This document shows positions 17,861 through 32,418 of a stretch of 64,000 nt of DNA, piece after piece (position 1 is the stretch's first letter; every line of letters starts with the position of its first letter). The notes below the pieces were generated by a model that was given only the letters and a program-made list of their open reading frames with translations, did not search any database and had not been told where the DNA came from. The translations under genes and the position numbers were made by a program. Origin of the DNA: Parahaliea maris (GTDB lineage Bacteria > Pseudomonadota > Gammaproteobacteria > Pseudomonadales > Halieaceae); assembly GCF_008064665.1 (NCBI RefSeq), contig NZ_VRZA01000002.1, forward strand, positions 806,001 through 870,000, read 5' to 3'.

Positions 17861-19147
17861 ATGTCAGTAGAACGCACTGCATCAATGCCTGGATCAGCGT
17901 CGTCGGTGCAGGAGTTCAGGCGCGGATACCGGCCCCTGATCGCTTCTATGGTGGGGGCCGGTTGCGGCATCTCGTCCGTGTGCTTCTACACCAACAGTGT
18001 GTTCGTTGCCGCTATCGACAGCGATATGCCGTGGTCAAGAGGGGAAATCCAGGTCGGGATCAGCATCATGATCCTGGCTGCGGTGTTTACCGCCCCGCTG
18101 GTCGGAGGGCTGATCGACCGTTTCGGTGCCAGGGCGGTTGCTCTCACTTCGGTGCCGCTGTTTGCCCTGAGCCTCGTCGGCCTTTCCTTTACCAGCGACC
18201 AGTTGTGGACCTTCTACGCCGGGTGGGTGGTGATGTCTGTCCTGGCAGCGGGTACGCTTCCCATTACCTGGACGAAGGTGGTGAACGAGTGGTTTGACCA
18301 GTCCCGGGGATTGGCGTTGGGGCTGACCCTGATGGGCACAGGAATCGCAGCAGCGATTGCGCCGGGTTATGCAGCCTGGCTAATCGAGCAGTTCGGCTGG
18401 CGCAGCGCCTATGCCTGGCTCGGCGTCACTATTTTTGCCATTGCTTTCGCCCCCATCTTTTTTCTTTTCTTTGAATCTGGCAGGGTGCCCGCAGTCAATG
18501 AAGACCCGTTGACACCGCCAGAGGAGGCGTCCGGTCACTCGGGGCTGAGCCTTGGGACGGCGCTGCGCGGATACCGGCTGTGGGCACTCTGTATTGCCCT
18601 GCTGTGCGTTGCTGTCGGTATCTCCGGCGTCATCACGAACCTGGTGCCCATCCTCACCGACCGGGGCCTGAGCGTTGTCGATGCGGCCCGGTACGCCGGT
18701 CTCGTCGGTGTCAGCGTCATTGTCGGGCGATTACTGGCGGGATTCCTCATGGACCGCATCTGGGCACCTGCGGTGGCAGCGTTGTTCCTGGGCATGCCGC
18801 TGTTAGCGGCCATTCTGCTCAAATTGCCAGTCATCAATGAGTCGCAAATCATCTGCGCGGCCCTCATTATCGGTCTCGCAGCGGGCGCTGAACTCGATAT
18901 CATGGCGTTTCTCATCAGCCGCTACTTTGGCCTCGCCCACTACGGTGCGCTGTACGGCTTCCTTTACGTCTTTTTCTCGATTGGCGCCGGCTGCGCCCCG
19001 ATGCTCTTCGGCTGGGCTTACGACGCCTCGGGTAACTATGACCTGACGCTGACCGGCGTTGCCGTGCTGTCGATCACAGGGGCGGCGCTCATCCTCGCCC
19101 TGGGCAGATATCCAGGGGCTACCACTCGCCCCGCCGAAAGCGCTTGA
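17861..19147 (+). CDS. MFS transporter (monocarboxylate/oxalate-formate antiporter-like)
   Basis: A 428-residue inner-membrane carrier with 12 apparent transmembrane segments. The MFS loop signature is GLIDRFGARAVAL between segments 2 and 3, and it has a paired second half with FLMDRIWAPAVAAL. A FYTNSVFVAAI stretch in the first segments recalls the MCT/OFA subgroup that carries carboxylates. The ATG at 17861 follows GGAAGGA; an in-frame upstream extension to 17681 would run through the divergent promoter region and lacks hydrophobic or family character. It probably works with the divergent TonB receptor. Confidence 0.88.
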   Translation: MSVERTASMPGSASSVQEFRRGYRPLIASMVGAGCGISSVCFYTNSVFVAAIDSDMPWSRGEIQVGISIMILAAVFTAPLVGGLIDRFGARAVALTSVPLFALSLVGLSFTSDQLWTFYAGWVVMSVLAAGTLPITWTKVVNEWFDQSRGLALGLTLMGTGIAAAIAPGYAAWLIEQFGWRSAYAWLGVTIFAIAFAPIFFLFFESGRVPAVNEDPLTPPEEASGHSGLSLGTALRGYRLWALCIALLCVAVGISGVITNLVPILTDRGLSVVDAARYAGLVGVSVIVGRLLAGFLMDRIWAPAVAALFLGMPLLAAILLKLPVINESQIICAALIIGLAAGAELDIMAFLISRYFGLAHYGALYGFLYVFFSIGAGCAPMLFGWAYDASGNYDLTLTGVAVLSITGAALILALGRYPGATTRPAESA

Positions 19148-19394
19148 GCGAGCCGCCCGAGGCACGCGTCTCAGGCCCCAAAACGGAGGAATGCTGGCGC
19201 GATCATCAGCAGTTGGTTATCTGGCTGCGACCGCCATGGGGCCATCCGGCAGCCAGCTAGCTGAAATGCGGGGTTTGTCCGGTGGCCGGGTGGCATTTTT
19301 GCGAGACTTCCCAGGGAGGATTTTGCTCATGCTGGCTCATGTTATAGTTGCCGCCAAAAAATAGAGAGGACCACAGCTTTGTAGGGGAGCATCC

Positions 19395-20099
19395 ATGCCA
19401 ACAATGCAAAAAGCACCGCGGCGTAAACGGGATCCGCAGTCCACCCGTATTGCCATTCTCGAGGCCGCCAAGACGGTACTGGCAAAAGACGGTTCAGAGG
19501 GCCTGAGTGTGTCGAGCGTGGCACAACTGGCGGGGGTCAACCGGGGCACTGCCTACCAGCACTTCAACGCCAAGGAAGAACTGGTGCGCGCTACCCTGGA
19601 GTGGGTCAGTCAGCAATTGCTGGTCGCGGTTTTCGAGGACGGTGGCCTGGGCGGCGAGGGCGCGAGTTCTCGGCCCGACATCGACCTGGCCCACCTCCCG
19701 GGAGTGATCAACGGAATGGCGGAGTTCAACCTGCGGCTCTCCCTGTATGCGGTCGAGAACCCCGAGATCGGGCGCATCTGGCTCTATGATGTACTGTCCC
19801 GACAGAATCCCCGCGAGGACGTTTTCTACAAGCGCTTCGAGCAGTCCATGCAGAACTTTGCCGACAGTGATGCCAGCGAAAAGGACATCGACGTGCAGGC
19901 TCTGGCCGTGCTCATGCTGACCGGATATTTCCTCTGGCCGGTGTGGGTGGAGTCTCACGCCAAGAGTAAAAAAGCCCGGCAAAAAATGGCCGAGCGGTAC
20001 GCGGCGGAGGTCCTGCGGGTGTCCATGCATGGTGTTATCCATGCCGACGGTTACGCTATTCTGCAGTCCTTCCTGGAGAAAAACCTGAACAAATCCTGA
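19395..20099 (+). CDS. TetR/AcrR-family transcriptional regulator
   Basis: A 234-residue regulator with an N-terminal basic arm (PRRKRDPQSTRIAILEAA) and a TetR DNA-binding helix pair (SVAQLAGVNRGTAYQHFNAKEEL). A long helical ligand domain follows that matches no specific subgroup I recognise. The upstream 247 bp hold a direct repeat GCTCAT at 19325 and 19335 and a -10-like TATAGT at 19343-19348, which may be operator and promoter. acuI starts 96 bp downstream on the same strand, making it a plausible target. Confidence 0.9.
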   Translation: MPTMQKAPRRKRDPQSTRIAILEAAKTVLAKDGSEGLSVSSVAQLAGVNRGTAYQHFNAKEELVRATLEWVSQQLLVAVFEDGGLGGEGASSRPDIDLAHLPGVINGMAEFNLRLSLYAVENPEIGRIWLYDVLSRQNPREDVFYKRFEQSMQNFADSDASEKDIDVQALAVLMLTGYFLWPVWVESHAKSKKARQKMAERYAAEVLRVSMHGVIHADGYAILQSFLEKNLNKS

Positions 20100-20195
20100 C
20101 AGACTCAGCCGCGCCCGCCCCCGGCGAGGGAGAGGCCCTCACCACGACTGCTGACTGAATCGCATTAGCCATTGATCACAAGGAGTATTTTCCCC

Positions 20196-21179
20196 ATGTT
20201 TTCCGCCATCCTGATCGACAAGAACGACGAAGGCCAGACCGTGGCCGTGACTGAGCTCGACGAGGCTCAATTGCCCGAGGGCGATGTCACTATCGACGTG
20301 GAATATTCCACGATGAACTTCAAGGACGGCCTGGCCATCACTGGCAGTTCTCCTGTCGTTCGCAAATTTCCCATGGTGCCGGGCATCGATCTGGCGGGCG
20401 TGGTCACAGAGAGTTCACACAGTGACTGGCAAGCCGGCGACCGGGTGGTGCTCAACGGCTGGGGTGTCGGTGAAACCCACTGGGGCGGCCTTGCCCAGAA
20501 AGCCCGCCTGAACGGCGACTGGCTGGTCGCCCTGCCGGAAGCCTTCAACAGCCGCCAGGCCATGGCCATTGGTACCGCCGGCTACACGGCCAGTCTCTGC
20601 GTGGAGGCACTGGTGCAGCACGGGGTGAAACCGGAACAGGGTGAGGTGCTGGTGACCGGTGCCACCGGGGGAGTGGGCAGCGTCGCCATTGCACTCCTGA
20701 AAGCTGCCGGGTTCACAGTGGTTGCCGCTACTGGCAAGGCCTTCGAGGAACCTTACCTGAAGTCCCTCGGGGCCGCCGCTATCATCGACCGGGCGGAGCT
20801 GGCCGAGCGCGGCAAGCCCCTGCAGAAAGAACGCTGGGCCGGGGTTGTGGATGCCCTGGGCAGCCAGACCCTGGCCAATGCCTGCGCCCAGACCCGTTAC
20901 GGCGGCGCTGTCGCCGCCTGTGGCCTGGCCCAGGGCGCGGACCTGCCGGCAACGGTGATGCCATTCATTCTACGCGGCGTGGCCCTGCTCGGTATCGACA
21001 GCGTGATGGCGCCGAAAGCGCCGCGCGTCGCCGCCTGGGAGCGCCTGGCCAGGAATCTCGACCCTGCGTCACTGGATGTGATCGCCAGGGAAATTACGCT
21101 CGCCGATGCCATCGGCACCGCCACCGAATTGATGGAAGGCACCCTGCGCGGCCGCGTGGTGATCGACGTCAACCGGTAA
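20196..21179 (+). CDS. acuI: Acrylyl-CoA reductase / YhdH-type quinone oxidoreductase (MDR family)
   Basis: A 327-residue medium-chain dehydrogenase without zinc ligands. Family text includes [43 protein letters not shown] and the NADPH-binding [16 protein letters not shown]. YhdH/AcuI reduces toxic acryloyl-CoA to propionyl-CoA with NADPH and is used in dimethylsulfoniopropionate breakdown and 3-hydroxypropionate metabolism. The ATG at 20196 has AAGGAG 10 bp upstream, so an earlier in-frame start was rejected. No DMSP lyase or demethylase gene is in the window. The preceding TetR gene is the likely regulator. Confidence 0.88.
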   Translation: MFSAILIDKNDEGQTVAVTELDEAQLPEGDVTIDVEYSTMNFKDGLAITGSSPVVRKFPMVPGIDLAGVVTESSHSDWQAGDRVVLNGWGVGETHWGGLAQKARLNGDWLVALPEAFNSRQAMAIGTAGYTASLCVEALVQHGVKPEQGEVLVTGATGGVGSVAIALLKAAGFTVVAATGKAFEEPYLKSLGAAAIIDRAELAERGKPLQKERWAGVVDALGSQTLANACAQTRYGGAVAACGLAQGADLPATVMPFILRGVALLGIDSVMAPKAPRVAAWERLARNLDPASLDVIAREITLADAIGTATELMEGTLRGRVVIDVNR

Positions 21180-21188
21180 TTCACTCGC

Positions 21189-21208
21189 ACAGGGCGGCAC
21201 CCTGTTTT
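21189..21208 (+). terminator. Rho-independent-like terminator after acuI
   Basis: A 6-bp stem (ACAGGG / CCCTGT) with a 5-base loop is followed by TTT just after the acuI stop codon. The stem is short and the T-tract modest, so efficiency may be partial. Confidence 0.55.
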
Positions 21209-21566
21209 ACAGCGTGGTGCCCCGTGCGTCTGGCTGACCGACCCGGCCCGGATCTACCGTAATAATGTCGACGGGCTCATCAACCAGCCCTCGACGTCCA
21301 GTGCGGTCCACTGGCGGGCCTGCGGCCGTAAACCTGTCCGTGCCGCTCCGCTCCCCGGGTGAAATCGACTGCAACCGGCGCCCGTTTTCCGGTACAATGT
21401 CGCGCCTTCCAAAAACTACAAAGTAGGAACCGCGCACAGATCCTGCAGCGTTTGCCTCCCCAGGACTTGTTCGCAGATCCCTGAACAACAGGCTCAGCGG
21501 GGTGACCCAAGGTCGCCTTAATCGAGTATTGCCGGTCCTATCGGCCATCTACTATTTGGGAAAAGA
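21209..21566 (+). promoter_or_regulatory. Long leader/promoter region of icd
   Basis: This 358-bp stretch holds no supported gene. The clearest signal is a -10-like TACAAT at 21393-21398 with only a poor -35 (TGCAAC at 21370-21375). That would leave a transcribed leader of about 160 nt before the icd ATG. A small reverse frame across it has no recognisable features. No riboswitch class was recognised. Confidence 0.4.
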
Positions 21567-23801
<2,235 letters not shown>

Positions 23802-23835
23802 TCGACATCGGCTGGCTTGCCTGCCGAGCGTAATG

Positions 23836-23868
23836 AAAAACCGGCCTCTTAGGGGGCCGGTTTTTTTT
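23836..23868 (+). terminator. Rho-independent terminator of icd
   Basis: An A-tract, a 6-bp CCGGCC / GGCCGG stem with an 8-base loop, and a run of eight T residues lie 35 bp after the icd stop. The leading A-tract also makes it usable from the opposite strand for the convergent antiporter gene. Confidence 0.88.
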
Positions 23869-23884
23869 CAAAAGGTGAAAATAC

Positions 23885-25063
23885 TCAGTCCCGCCGCAGC
23901 CGATCCGAAATGGCGATGGGAGTAGGGTAATTCAGCACCACAATATACGACGATGCCAACAGCGTAATGATGGTCGTCGCCTGGATCAGCAGAGAGGCGC
24001 TCTGGCCAATCAACCCGTTGGCGATGGCGACATAGGCAATCAACAGCGAGAACTCACTGGCCTGCCCGAGCCGAAAGCCCAGGTCCCAGGCCAGTACCCG
24101 CTTCTCACTCATCCCCTTGAGCAGAAAGCGGTAGACCACCGGCTTGATCCCGAGGACCAGCGCCGAAAGCAGGAGCGCTGGCACCAGGACACTGCCCAGC
24201 AGGGCCAGCTCGAAGCGGGCCCCGACCGAGAAGAAAAACAGGATCAGGAAAAAATCCCGCAGCGGTTTCAGGTTGACCGCAATGTACTGGGAGATCGGGC
24301 TGGTGGCGATAGTGATGCCGGCCAGGAAGGCGCCTATCTCGGCAGACAGGCCCATCAGCTCTGCCACCTCGGCCACACCCAGGCACCAGCCCAGGGCCAC
24401 CAGGAAAATGTACTCGTGGAAGCGGTCAAAGCGGGTGATCAGTTTCAACAGGACGAAGCGCACCAGCAGCCAGGCGCCTGCACCAAGCAGCGGCAGGGCC
24501 AGGAAGGGCAGGAGGATTTCCCACAACATGGCCTCTTCGCTGGCGTCGCCACCGGCGGTGCCAAGGAGCATCAGGGTGATGATCGCGAGCAAGTCCTGCA
24601 GCAGCAGCAGGCCGATCATGAGCTCGCCAATGTGGCGATGGTGGAGGATGGTGGTTGGCAGGAGTTTGATACCAATGATGGTTGAGGAAAACATCATGGC
24701 CGCGCCAATCACCAGTGACTCCAGCATTCCGAAACCGAAGAGGTAGGCCACGGAAAAGCCCATCAGGGCAAAGATGGCGGAACTGGCAAGCCCTACCACG
24801 GTGGACTTGCGCAGGGTGGCGAACAGCGCACTGGGCTGCATGTCCAGCCCCAGCAGGAACAGCAGGAAAATAATACCGACATGGCCGATATCAGACAGCA
24901 GCTTGAGGTCGGTCACCATCGACAGGCCATAGGGGCCGATCGCCGCGCCCAGGGCGATATAGGCAATGATCAGCGGCTGACGGGTGTACAGCGCTATCGA
25001 CGCAAACACCGCTGCGCCGGTAAAAATCAGGAAAAATGAAAAGGTGATGCTGCCGCCGTCCAT
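23885..25063 (-). CDS. Cation:proton antiporter, CPA2/Kef-like, without RCK domain
   Basis: A 392-residue membrane protein with 12-13 hydrophobic segments. CPA2 family text includes AYIALGAAIGPYGL, FLLFLLGLDMQPSALF and GLSAEIGAFLAGITIATSP, the last being the acidic ion-binding helix region. The protein ends after the membrane domain and lacks the cytoplasmic TrkA-N/RCK domain of KefB/KefC, so glutathione- or NAD-gating of the classical sort is not expected. It likely exchanges K+ or Na+ for protons. The neighbours (sulfite reductase operon upstream on the same strand, 92 bp away) do not indicate a shared function. Confidence 0.87.
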   Translation of the reverse strand: MDGGSITFSFFLIFTGAAVFASIALYTRQPLIIAYIALGAAIGPYGLSMVTDLKLLSDIGHVGIIFLLFLLGLDMQPSALFATLRKSTVVGLASSAIFALMGFSVAYLFGFGMLESLVIGAAMMFSSTIIGIKLLPTTILHHRHIGELMIGLLLLQDLLAIITLMLLGTAGGDASEEAMLWEILLPFLALPLLGAGAWLLVRFVLLKLITRFDRFHEYIFLVALGWCLGVAEVAELMGLSAEIGAFLAGITIATSPISQYIAVNLKPLRDFFLILFFFSVGARFELALLGSVLVPALLLSALVLGIKPVVYRFLLKGMSEKRVLAWDLGFRLGQASEFSLLIAYVAIANGLIGQSASLLIQATTIITLLASSYIVVLNYPTPIAISDRLRRD

Positions 25064-25155
25064 ACCACTGCCTTCCCCATGGGCCTGCGGCTAGTGTACT
25101 GGACGGCTGGAGGCGGGGACAGGGACTGCCCCCGGGATTTTGCTACAACGCGGCC

Positions 25156-25626
25156 TCAGGCGCGCCGGCGAAACAGCGGCAGGGGCTGGTCGATGGCGGC
25201 CTGGTAGTGCTCGCTGAAGTCGCCAAGGCTGGCCACGGCCTCTTCCAGTTGGGACTCGTCGGCGAGCTGGAACGCGTCGAAACCACAGCGGCTGAGGTAG
25301 TGGAGCTGGTCGCGGATAAAGCCGCCCACTGCGCGCAACTCGCCGCGGTAGCCGCGCTCGCGCAATTCCCGGGCATAGGAGAAACCTCGGCCATCGGTGA
25401 ACACCGGGAAGTTGACGGCGACCAGGGCCAGTTCATCGAGATGGGGTAGGAGGGCCTCCACGCCATCGCCGGGCTCCAGTTGCACCGCGCTGTCCTGTTT
25501 GTCGCCCAGGGCTTCCCATTGGCTCAGGGTGGCGATACTGCCTGGCCCCGCCGCGTCGGCGTCGGGGTTTGCGGCCTGCCACTGCTCGTCGCTGAGAACG
25601 GCACCGTTTTTAATCAGCCTTGGCAT
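25156..25626 (-). CDS. DUF934 protein, sulfite-reduction partner
   Basis: A 156-residue DUF934 protein (FPVFTDGRGFSYARELRERGY and LRAVGGFIRDQLHYLSRCGFDAF). DUF934 genes in proteobacteria almost always sit next to an assimilatory sulfite reductase gene, and a role in electron supply or assembly has been proposed, not shown. Here the ATG at 25626 lies inside the end of the sulfite reductase gene (17-bp overlap), so the two are translationally coupled. A longer in-frame start upstream would duplicate coding sequence of that gene and was rejected. Confidence 0.87.
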   Translation of the reverse strand: MPRLIKNGAVLSDEQWQAANPDADAAGPGSIATLSQWEALGDKQDSAVQLEPGDGVEALLPHLDELALVAVNFPVFTDGRGFSYARELRERGYRGELRAVGGFIRDQLHYLSRCGFDAFQLADESQLEEAVASLGDFSEHYQAAIDQPLPLFRRRA

Positions 25627-27274
25627 AGACGCGCTCCTTGAAGGGATCGATGCCCACACGGCGGTAGGTGTCGAGGAAGGTTTCTTCCTCGCCGCGCAGG
25701 TCGACATAGGTGTTGAGAATTTTTGCCATCACATCGGGCATGTCTTCCTGCTTGAACGACGGGCCCAGGATCTTGCCGAGAGAGGCGTCTTTCGCCTGGC
25801 TGCCGCCCAGGGAGACTTGGTAGAACTCCTGGCCTTTCTTGTCCACCCCGAGAATGCCGATATGGCCGATATGGTGGTGACCACAGGCGTTCATGCAGCC
25901 GCTGATATTGAGCTCCAGCGGCCCGAGGTCGTAGACGTAGTCCATGTCGTCGAAGCGGGCCTGGATGGCCTCTGCGACGGGGATGGACTTGGCGTTGGCC
26001 AGCGAGCAGTAATCGCCGCCGGGGCAGCAGATCACGTCCGTCAGGTAGCCGATGTTAGCGGTAGCGAGCCCCGCCTTCTGCAGGCTCTGCCACAGGGGGT
26101 AGAGGTCCTGCTGGCGCACATCAGCCAATACCATGTTCTGCTGGTGGGTACTGCGTATCTCACCGAAGCTGTACTGGTCGGCCAGATCGGCCAGCAGTTC
26201 CAGCTGGACGTCGGTGATATCACCCGGTGCCTGGCCGGTCTGTTTCAGGGAGACTGTGACCGCCTGGTAGCCGGGTACCCGGTGCGCCACCGTGTTGCGC
26301 TTGAGCCAGTTACCGAAGATCGGCTCAGCTGTTGCCTGCGCCTGCAGGGCGGATTCGCTGGCCGCTCCGTCAATGGTCCCGTAGGCAGGGTCGGTGAAGA
26401 AGCTTTTTGCGCGGGCAATTTCTTCCCCGGTCAGGGTGCTGGGGCCATCCTTCAGGGCTGCCCATTCTTTCTCGACGGCTTCGCGGAAGGCCTCGATACC
26501 CATGGCCTTGACCAGGATCTTGATGCGCGCCTTGAACTTGTTGTCGCGACGCCCGTGCTGGTTGTACACCCGCAAAATCGCTTCGAGGTAGGTCAGCAGG
26601 TGTTGTTTATCCAGCCATTCGTTGACCACCGAGCCGATGACGGGGGTGCGACCCAGGCCGCCGCCGGCAAGGACCTTGAAGCCGATCTCGCCGCTGGCAT
26701 TGGGCACCAGTTCGATACCGATATCGTGGGCGTGAATGGCGGCGCGGTCCTCTTCCGATGCGCACACGGCGATCTTGAACTTGCGCGGCAGGAAGGCAAA
26801 TTCCGGGTGGAATGTGCTCCACTGGCGAATGATTTCACAGTAGGGGCGGGGGTCTTCCAGTTCATCCCGGGCGACCCCGGCGAACTGGTCGGTAGTGGTA
26901 TTGCGAATGCAGTTGCCGCTGGTCTGGACCGCGTGCATCTGCACGCTGGCCAGTTCCTCGAGGATGTCCGGCACCTCTTCCAGCAACGGCCAGTTGAGCT
27001 GGATATTCTGGCGGGTGCTGATATGGGCGTAGCCCTTGTCGTACTGACGGGTGATGTGGGCTACCTTGCGCAGCTGCTTCGAATTGAGCAGGCCATAGGG
27101 CACGGCGATGCGCATCATGGGCGCCAGGCGCTGTACGTACAGCCCGTTCTGCAGGCGCAGGGGCAGGAACTGCTCCTCAGTGATCTTGCCAGCGAGATAG
27201 CGCTGGGTCTGGTCGCGGAACTGCGCGACGCGCTCATCGATGATGCGCTGGTCGTATTCGTCGTAAACGTACAT
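25610..27274 (-). CDS. cysI: Sulfite reductase hemoprotein (nitrite/sulfite reductase family)
   Basis: A 554-residue siroheme/4Fe-4S enzyme that reduces sulfite to sulfide for cysteine synthesis. The cluster cysteines are ICCPGGDYCSLANAKS (C-x5-C) and GCMNACGHHHIGHIG (C-x3-C). Siroheme-binding arginine/lysine text such as HISTRQNIQLNW is in the N-terminal half. There is no flavoprotein CysJ gene nearby, so it belongs to the ferredoxin-type or DUF934-associated group. The ATG at 27274 begins the conserved MYVYDEYDQRIIDERV; residues upstream in frame look non-conserved. Nitrite reduction is an alternative but less likely given the DUF934 partner. Confidence 0.92.
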   Translation of the reverse strand: MYVYDEYDQRIIDERVAQFRDQTQRYLAGKITEEQFLPLRLQNGLYVQRLAPMMRIAVPYGLLNSKQLRKVAHITRQYDKGYAHISTRQNIQLNWPLLEEVPDILEELASVQMHAVQTSGNCIRNTTTDQFAGVARDELEDPRPYCEIIRQWSTFHPEFAFLPRKFKIAVCASEEDRAAIHAHDIGIELVPNASGEIGFKVLAGGGLGRTPVIGSVVNEWLDKQHLLTYLEAILRVYNQHGRRDNKFKARIKILVKAMGIEAFREAVEKEWAALKDGPSTLTGEEIARAKSFFTDPAYGTIDGAASESALQAQATAEPIFGNWLKRNTVAHRVPGYQAVTVSLKQTGQAPGDITDVQLELLADLADQYSFGEIRSTHQQNMVLADVRQQDLYPLWQSLQKAGLATANIGYLTDVICCPGGDYCSLANAKSIPVAEAIQARFDDMDYVYDLGPLELNISGCMNACGHHHIGHIGILGVDKKGQEFYQVSLGGSQAKDASLGKILGPSFKQEDMPDVMAKILNTYVDLRGEEETFLDTYRRVGIDPFKERVYAKAD

Positions 27275-27411
27275 CAGGTGGGTCCTGTCCCCGCTGGCTG
27301 GTTCGCGTAGGGGCGCTACCATACCAGAAAAGTTTGTGGGTTAAATATGCCTTCTTTTCATAAGGTTAGAACCGGCGAGAGAGGTCCCCTGGGGCTTCGT
27401 GCCGGGGCCGC

Positions 27412-27439
27412 TTCCCAACGGTCGATGCATTGCTATAAT
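27412..27439 (+). promoter_or_regulatory. Extended -10 promoter for the 37-residue membrane protein
   Basis: A perfect TATAAT at 27434-27439 is preceded by TGC, the extended -10 element, with only a weak -35 candidate (TTCCCA at 27412-27417, 16 bp upstream). It is the closest match to a consensus sigma-70 -10 that I noticed in the window and points at the small gene 55 bp downstream. Confidence 0.65.
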
Positions 27440-27494
27440 GGCCGCTCGAGTCTGTCTGACCGAGTCTGTTTCTGGCCATTAATAAGGAGTCACA

Positions 27495-27608
27495 ATGTCA
27501 GGTCCTTCCCAGCAATCCGACGGCAGCGCCGACGCCATCGCCGCTACCGCCATTATCAGCATTGTCGTATTCAGCCTGTACCTCTGGCTCGGTGGCATGC
27601 CTCACTGA
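27495..27608 (+). CDS. Small single-pass membrane protein, 37 residues, unknown function
   Basis: An ATG at 27495 lies 5 bp after AAGGAG and opens a 37-codon frame ending in TGA at 27606-27608. The first 14 residues are polar (MSGPSQQSDGSADA). They are followed by a continuous hydrophobic helix of about 20 residues, IAATAIISIVVFSLYLWLGG, and a short MPH tail. A consensus extended -10 promoter lies upstream. It stands between the divergent sulfite reductase gene and the convergent DUF2970-metH operon. No family is recognised. Good translation and transcription signals support a real gene despite its size. Confidence 0.72.
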   Translation: MSGPSQQSDGSADAIAATAIISIVVFSLYLWLGGMPH

Positions 27609-27635
27609 AGTCCCGCTGCCCGGCGCCGGCCCCTG

Positions 27636-27857
27636 TCAGTGGCCGGCGTTTTTCAGCACCATCTGCACAACAAAGAACACGGTACCGATAAACAGCAGGG
27701 TGAAAATGATCCCCGCCGCCACAAAAATACCGAGCCGGCCCTGCTTGAAGTCGCGCTCGCGATTGCGGCTACTCTGAACCCCGAACCCCGCGGCAAATAC
27801 CGAACTGATCACCTGCCAGGGGCTCAGTTTTTCCTTTTTCTGCTGCTCGTCGTCCAT
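27636..27857 (-). CDS. DUF2970 small membrane protein
   Basis: A 73-residue protein with a charged N-terminus (MDDEQQKKEKLSPWQVISSV), the DUF2970 core FAAGFGVQSSRNRERDF, and one C-terminal transmembrane helix (GIFVAAGIIFTLLFIGTVFFVV). DUF2970 proteins are widespread short inner-membrane proteins in gammaproteobacteria with no known function. It begins 11 bp after the metH stop on the same strand, so it is co-transcribed with metH. Confidence 0.85.
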   Translation of the reverse strand: MDDEQQKKEKLSPWQVISSVFAAGFGVQSSRNRERDFKQGRLGIFVAAGIIFTLLFIGTVFFVVQMVLKNAGH

Positions 27858-27868
27858 CGTGTCCTCTC

Positions 27869-31555
<3,687 letters not shown>

Positions 31556-31687
31556 CGTTCCGTCCTGCTGTCTCTGTCGTTGTTAACCCGCGCCGGCTGC
31601 CTTGCGGCCAGCGGGCGCGTATTCTATCAGAACCACCGTGGCAAGGCCGTTCAAATTCAAAGACTTCTCGAAGATAGCTAGAGAGAG

Positions 31688-31696
31688 TGCTAGAAT
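31688..31696 (+). promoter_or_regulatory. Extended -10-like promoter element of nfuA
   Basis: TGC followed by TAGAAT lies 48 bp upstream of the nfuA ATG, in the 189-bp divergent metH-nfuA region. No convincing -35 or IscR-type operator was found. Confidence 0.45.
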
Positions 31697-31744
31697 ACCT
31701 GACCGTTTTACTCGGAATCACGTTTTACCGGAACCGAACACGCT

Positions 31745-32320
31745 ATGGTCACCATCACCGAATCTGCCCAGGACTACCTCGCCGAGCTGCTCTCCAAGCA
31801 GGAAGACGCCCTCGGCGTCAGGGTTTTCATCAACCAGCCCGGCACCCCCCGGGCGGAAACCTGCATTGCCTACTGCCGTGACGGCGATGTGGAGGAGGGT
31901 GACGAACAGCACCCCTTCGAGAAGTTCACTGCCTGGTTCGACGGCCGCAGCCTGCCCTACCTGGAAGATGCCCTGGTGGACTACGCCAAGGACCGCATGG
32001 GCGGCCAGCTCACGATCAAGGCCCCCAACGCGAAGCTGCCTCGTGTCGACGAGAACAGTCCCCTCGAGGACCGCATCAATTATGTGCTGTACAACGAGGT
32101 GAACCCGGCTCTGGCAGCCCACGGTGGTGAGGTGAGCCTGGTGGAGGTCACTGAGGACAATTACGCGATCCTGAAATTCGGCGGTGGCTGCCAGGGTTGT
32201 GGCATGGTGGACCAGACGTTGAAAGGCGGTGTCGAGAAGACGCTGCTGGAGCAGTTGCCGATGCTGGCGGGTGTGCGGGATATGACCGACCACACTGATC
32301 GGTCGAACGCGTATATGTGA
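31745..32320 (+). CDS. nfuA: Fe-S biogenesis protein NfuA
   Basis: A 191-residue iron-sulfur carrier with a degenerate A-type (IscA-like) N-terminal domain of about 95 residues and a C-terminal Nfu domain. The cluster-binding C-x2-C is in [19 protein letters not shown]. It delivers 4Fe-4S clusters to targets such as aconitase, especially under oxidative or iron stress. Length and both domains match E. coli NfuA. It is a stand-alone gene, convergent with DAHP synthase across a 568-bp gap that carries structured repeats. Confidence 0.95.
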   Translation: MVTITESAQDYLAELLSKQEDALGVRVFINQPGTPRAETCIAYCRDGDVEEGDEQHPFEKFTAWFDGRSLPYLEDALVDYAKDRMGGQLTIKAPNAKLPRVDENSPLEDRINYVLYNEVNPALAAHGGEVSLVEVTEDNYAILKFGGGCQGCGMVDQTLKGGVEKTLLEQLPMLAGVRDMTDHTDRSNAYM

Positions 32321-32418
32321 TCGGTGAGTTCAATCAGGCTACCGCGAACACAGGTTATAGCTCTTCTGTTGAGCGCTTAAGTAGCTTTCATCTAACTGCT
32401 TTAACACGATTCATGCTC

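Noticed and set aside
25397-27310. 637-residue plus frame opposite sulfite reductase
   Set aside because: Antisense of an enzyme with intact siroheme/Fe-S cysteines; no start signals.
31556-31744. Cobalamin riboswitch ahead of metH
   Set aside because: The interval is only 189 bp and shared with nfuA, and no B12-box-like sequence was seen.
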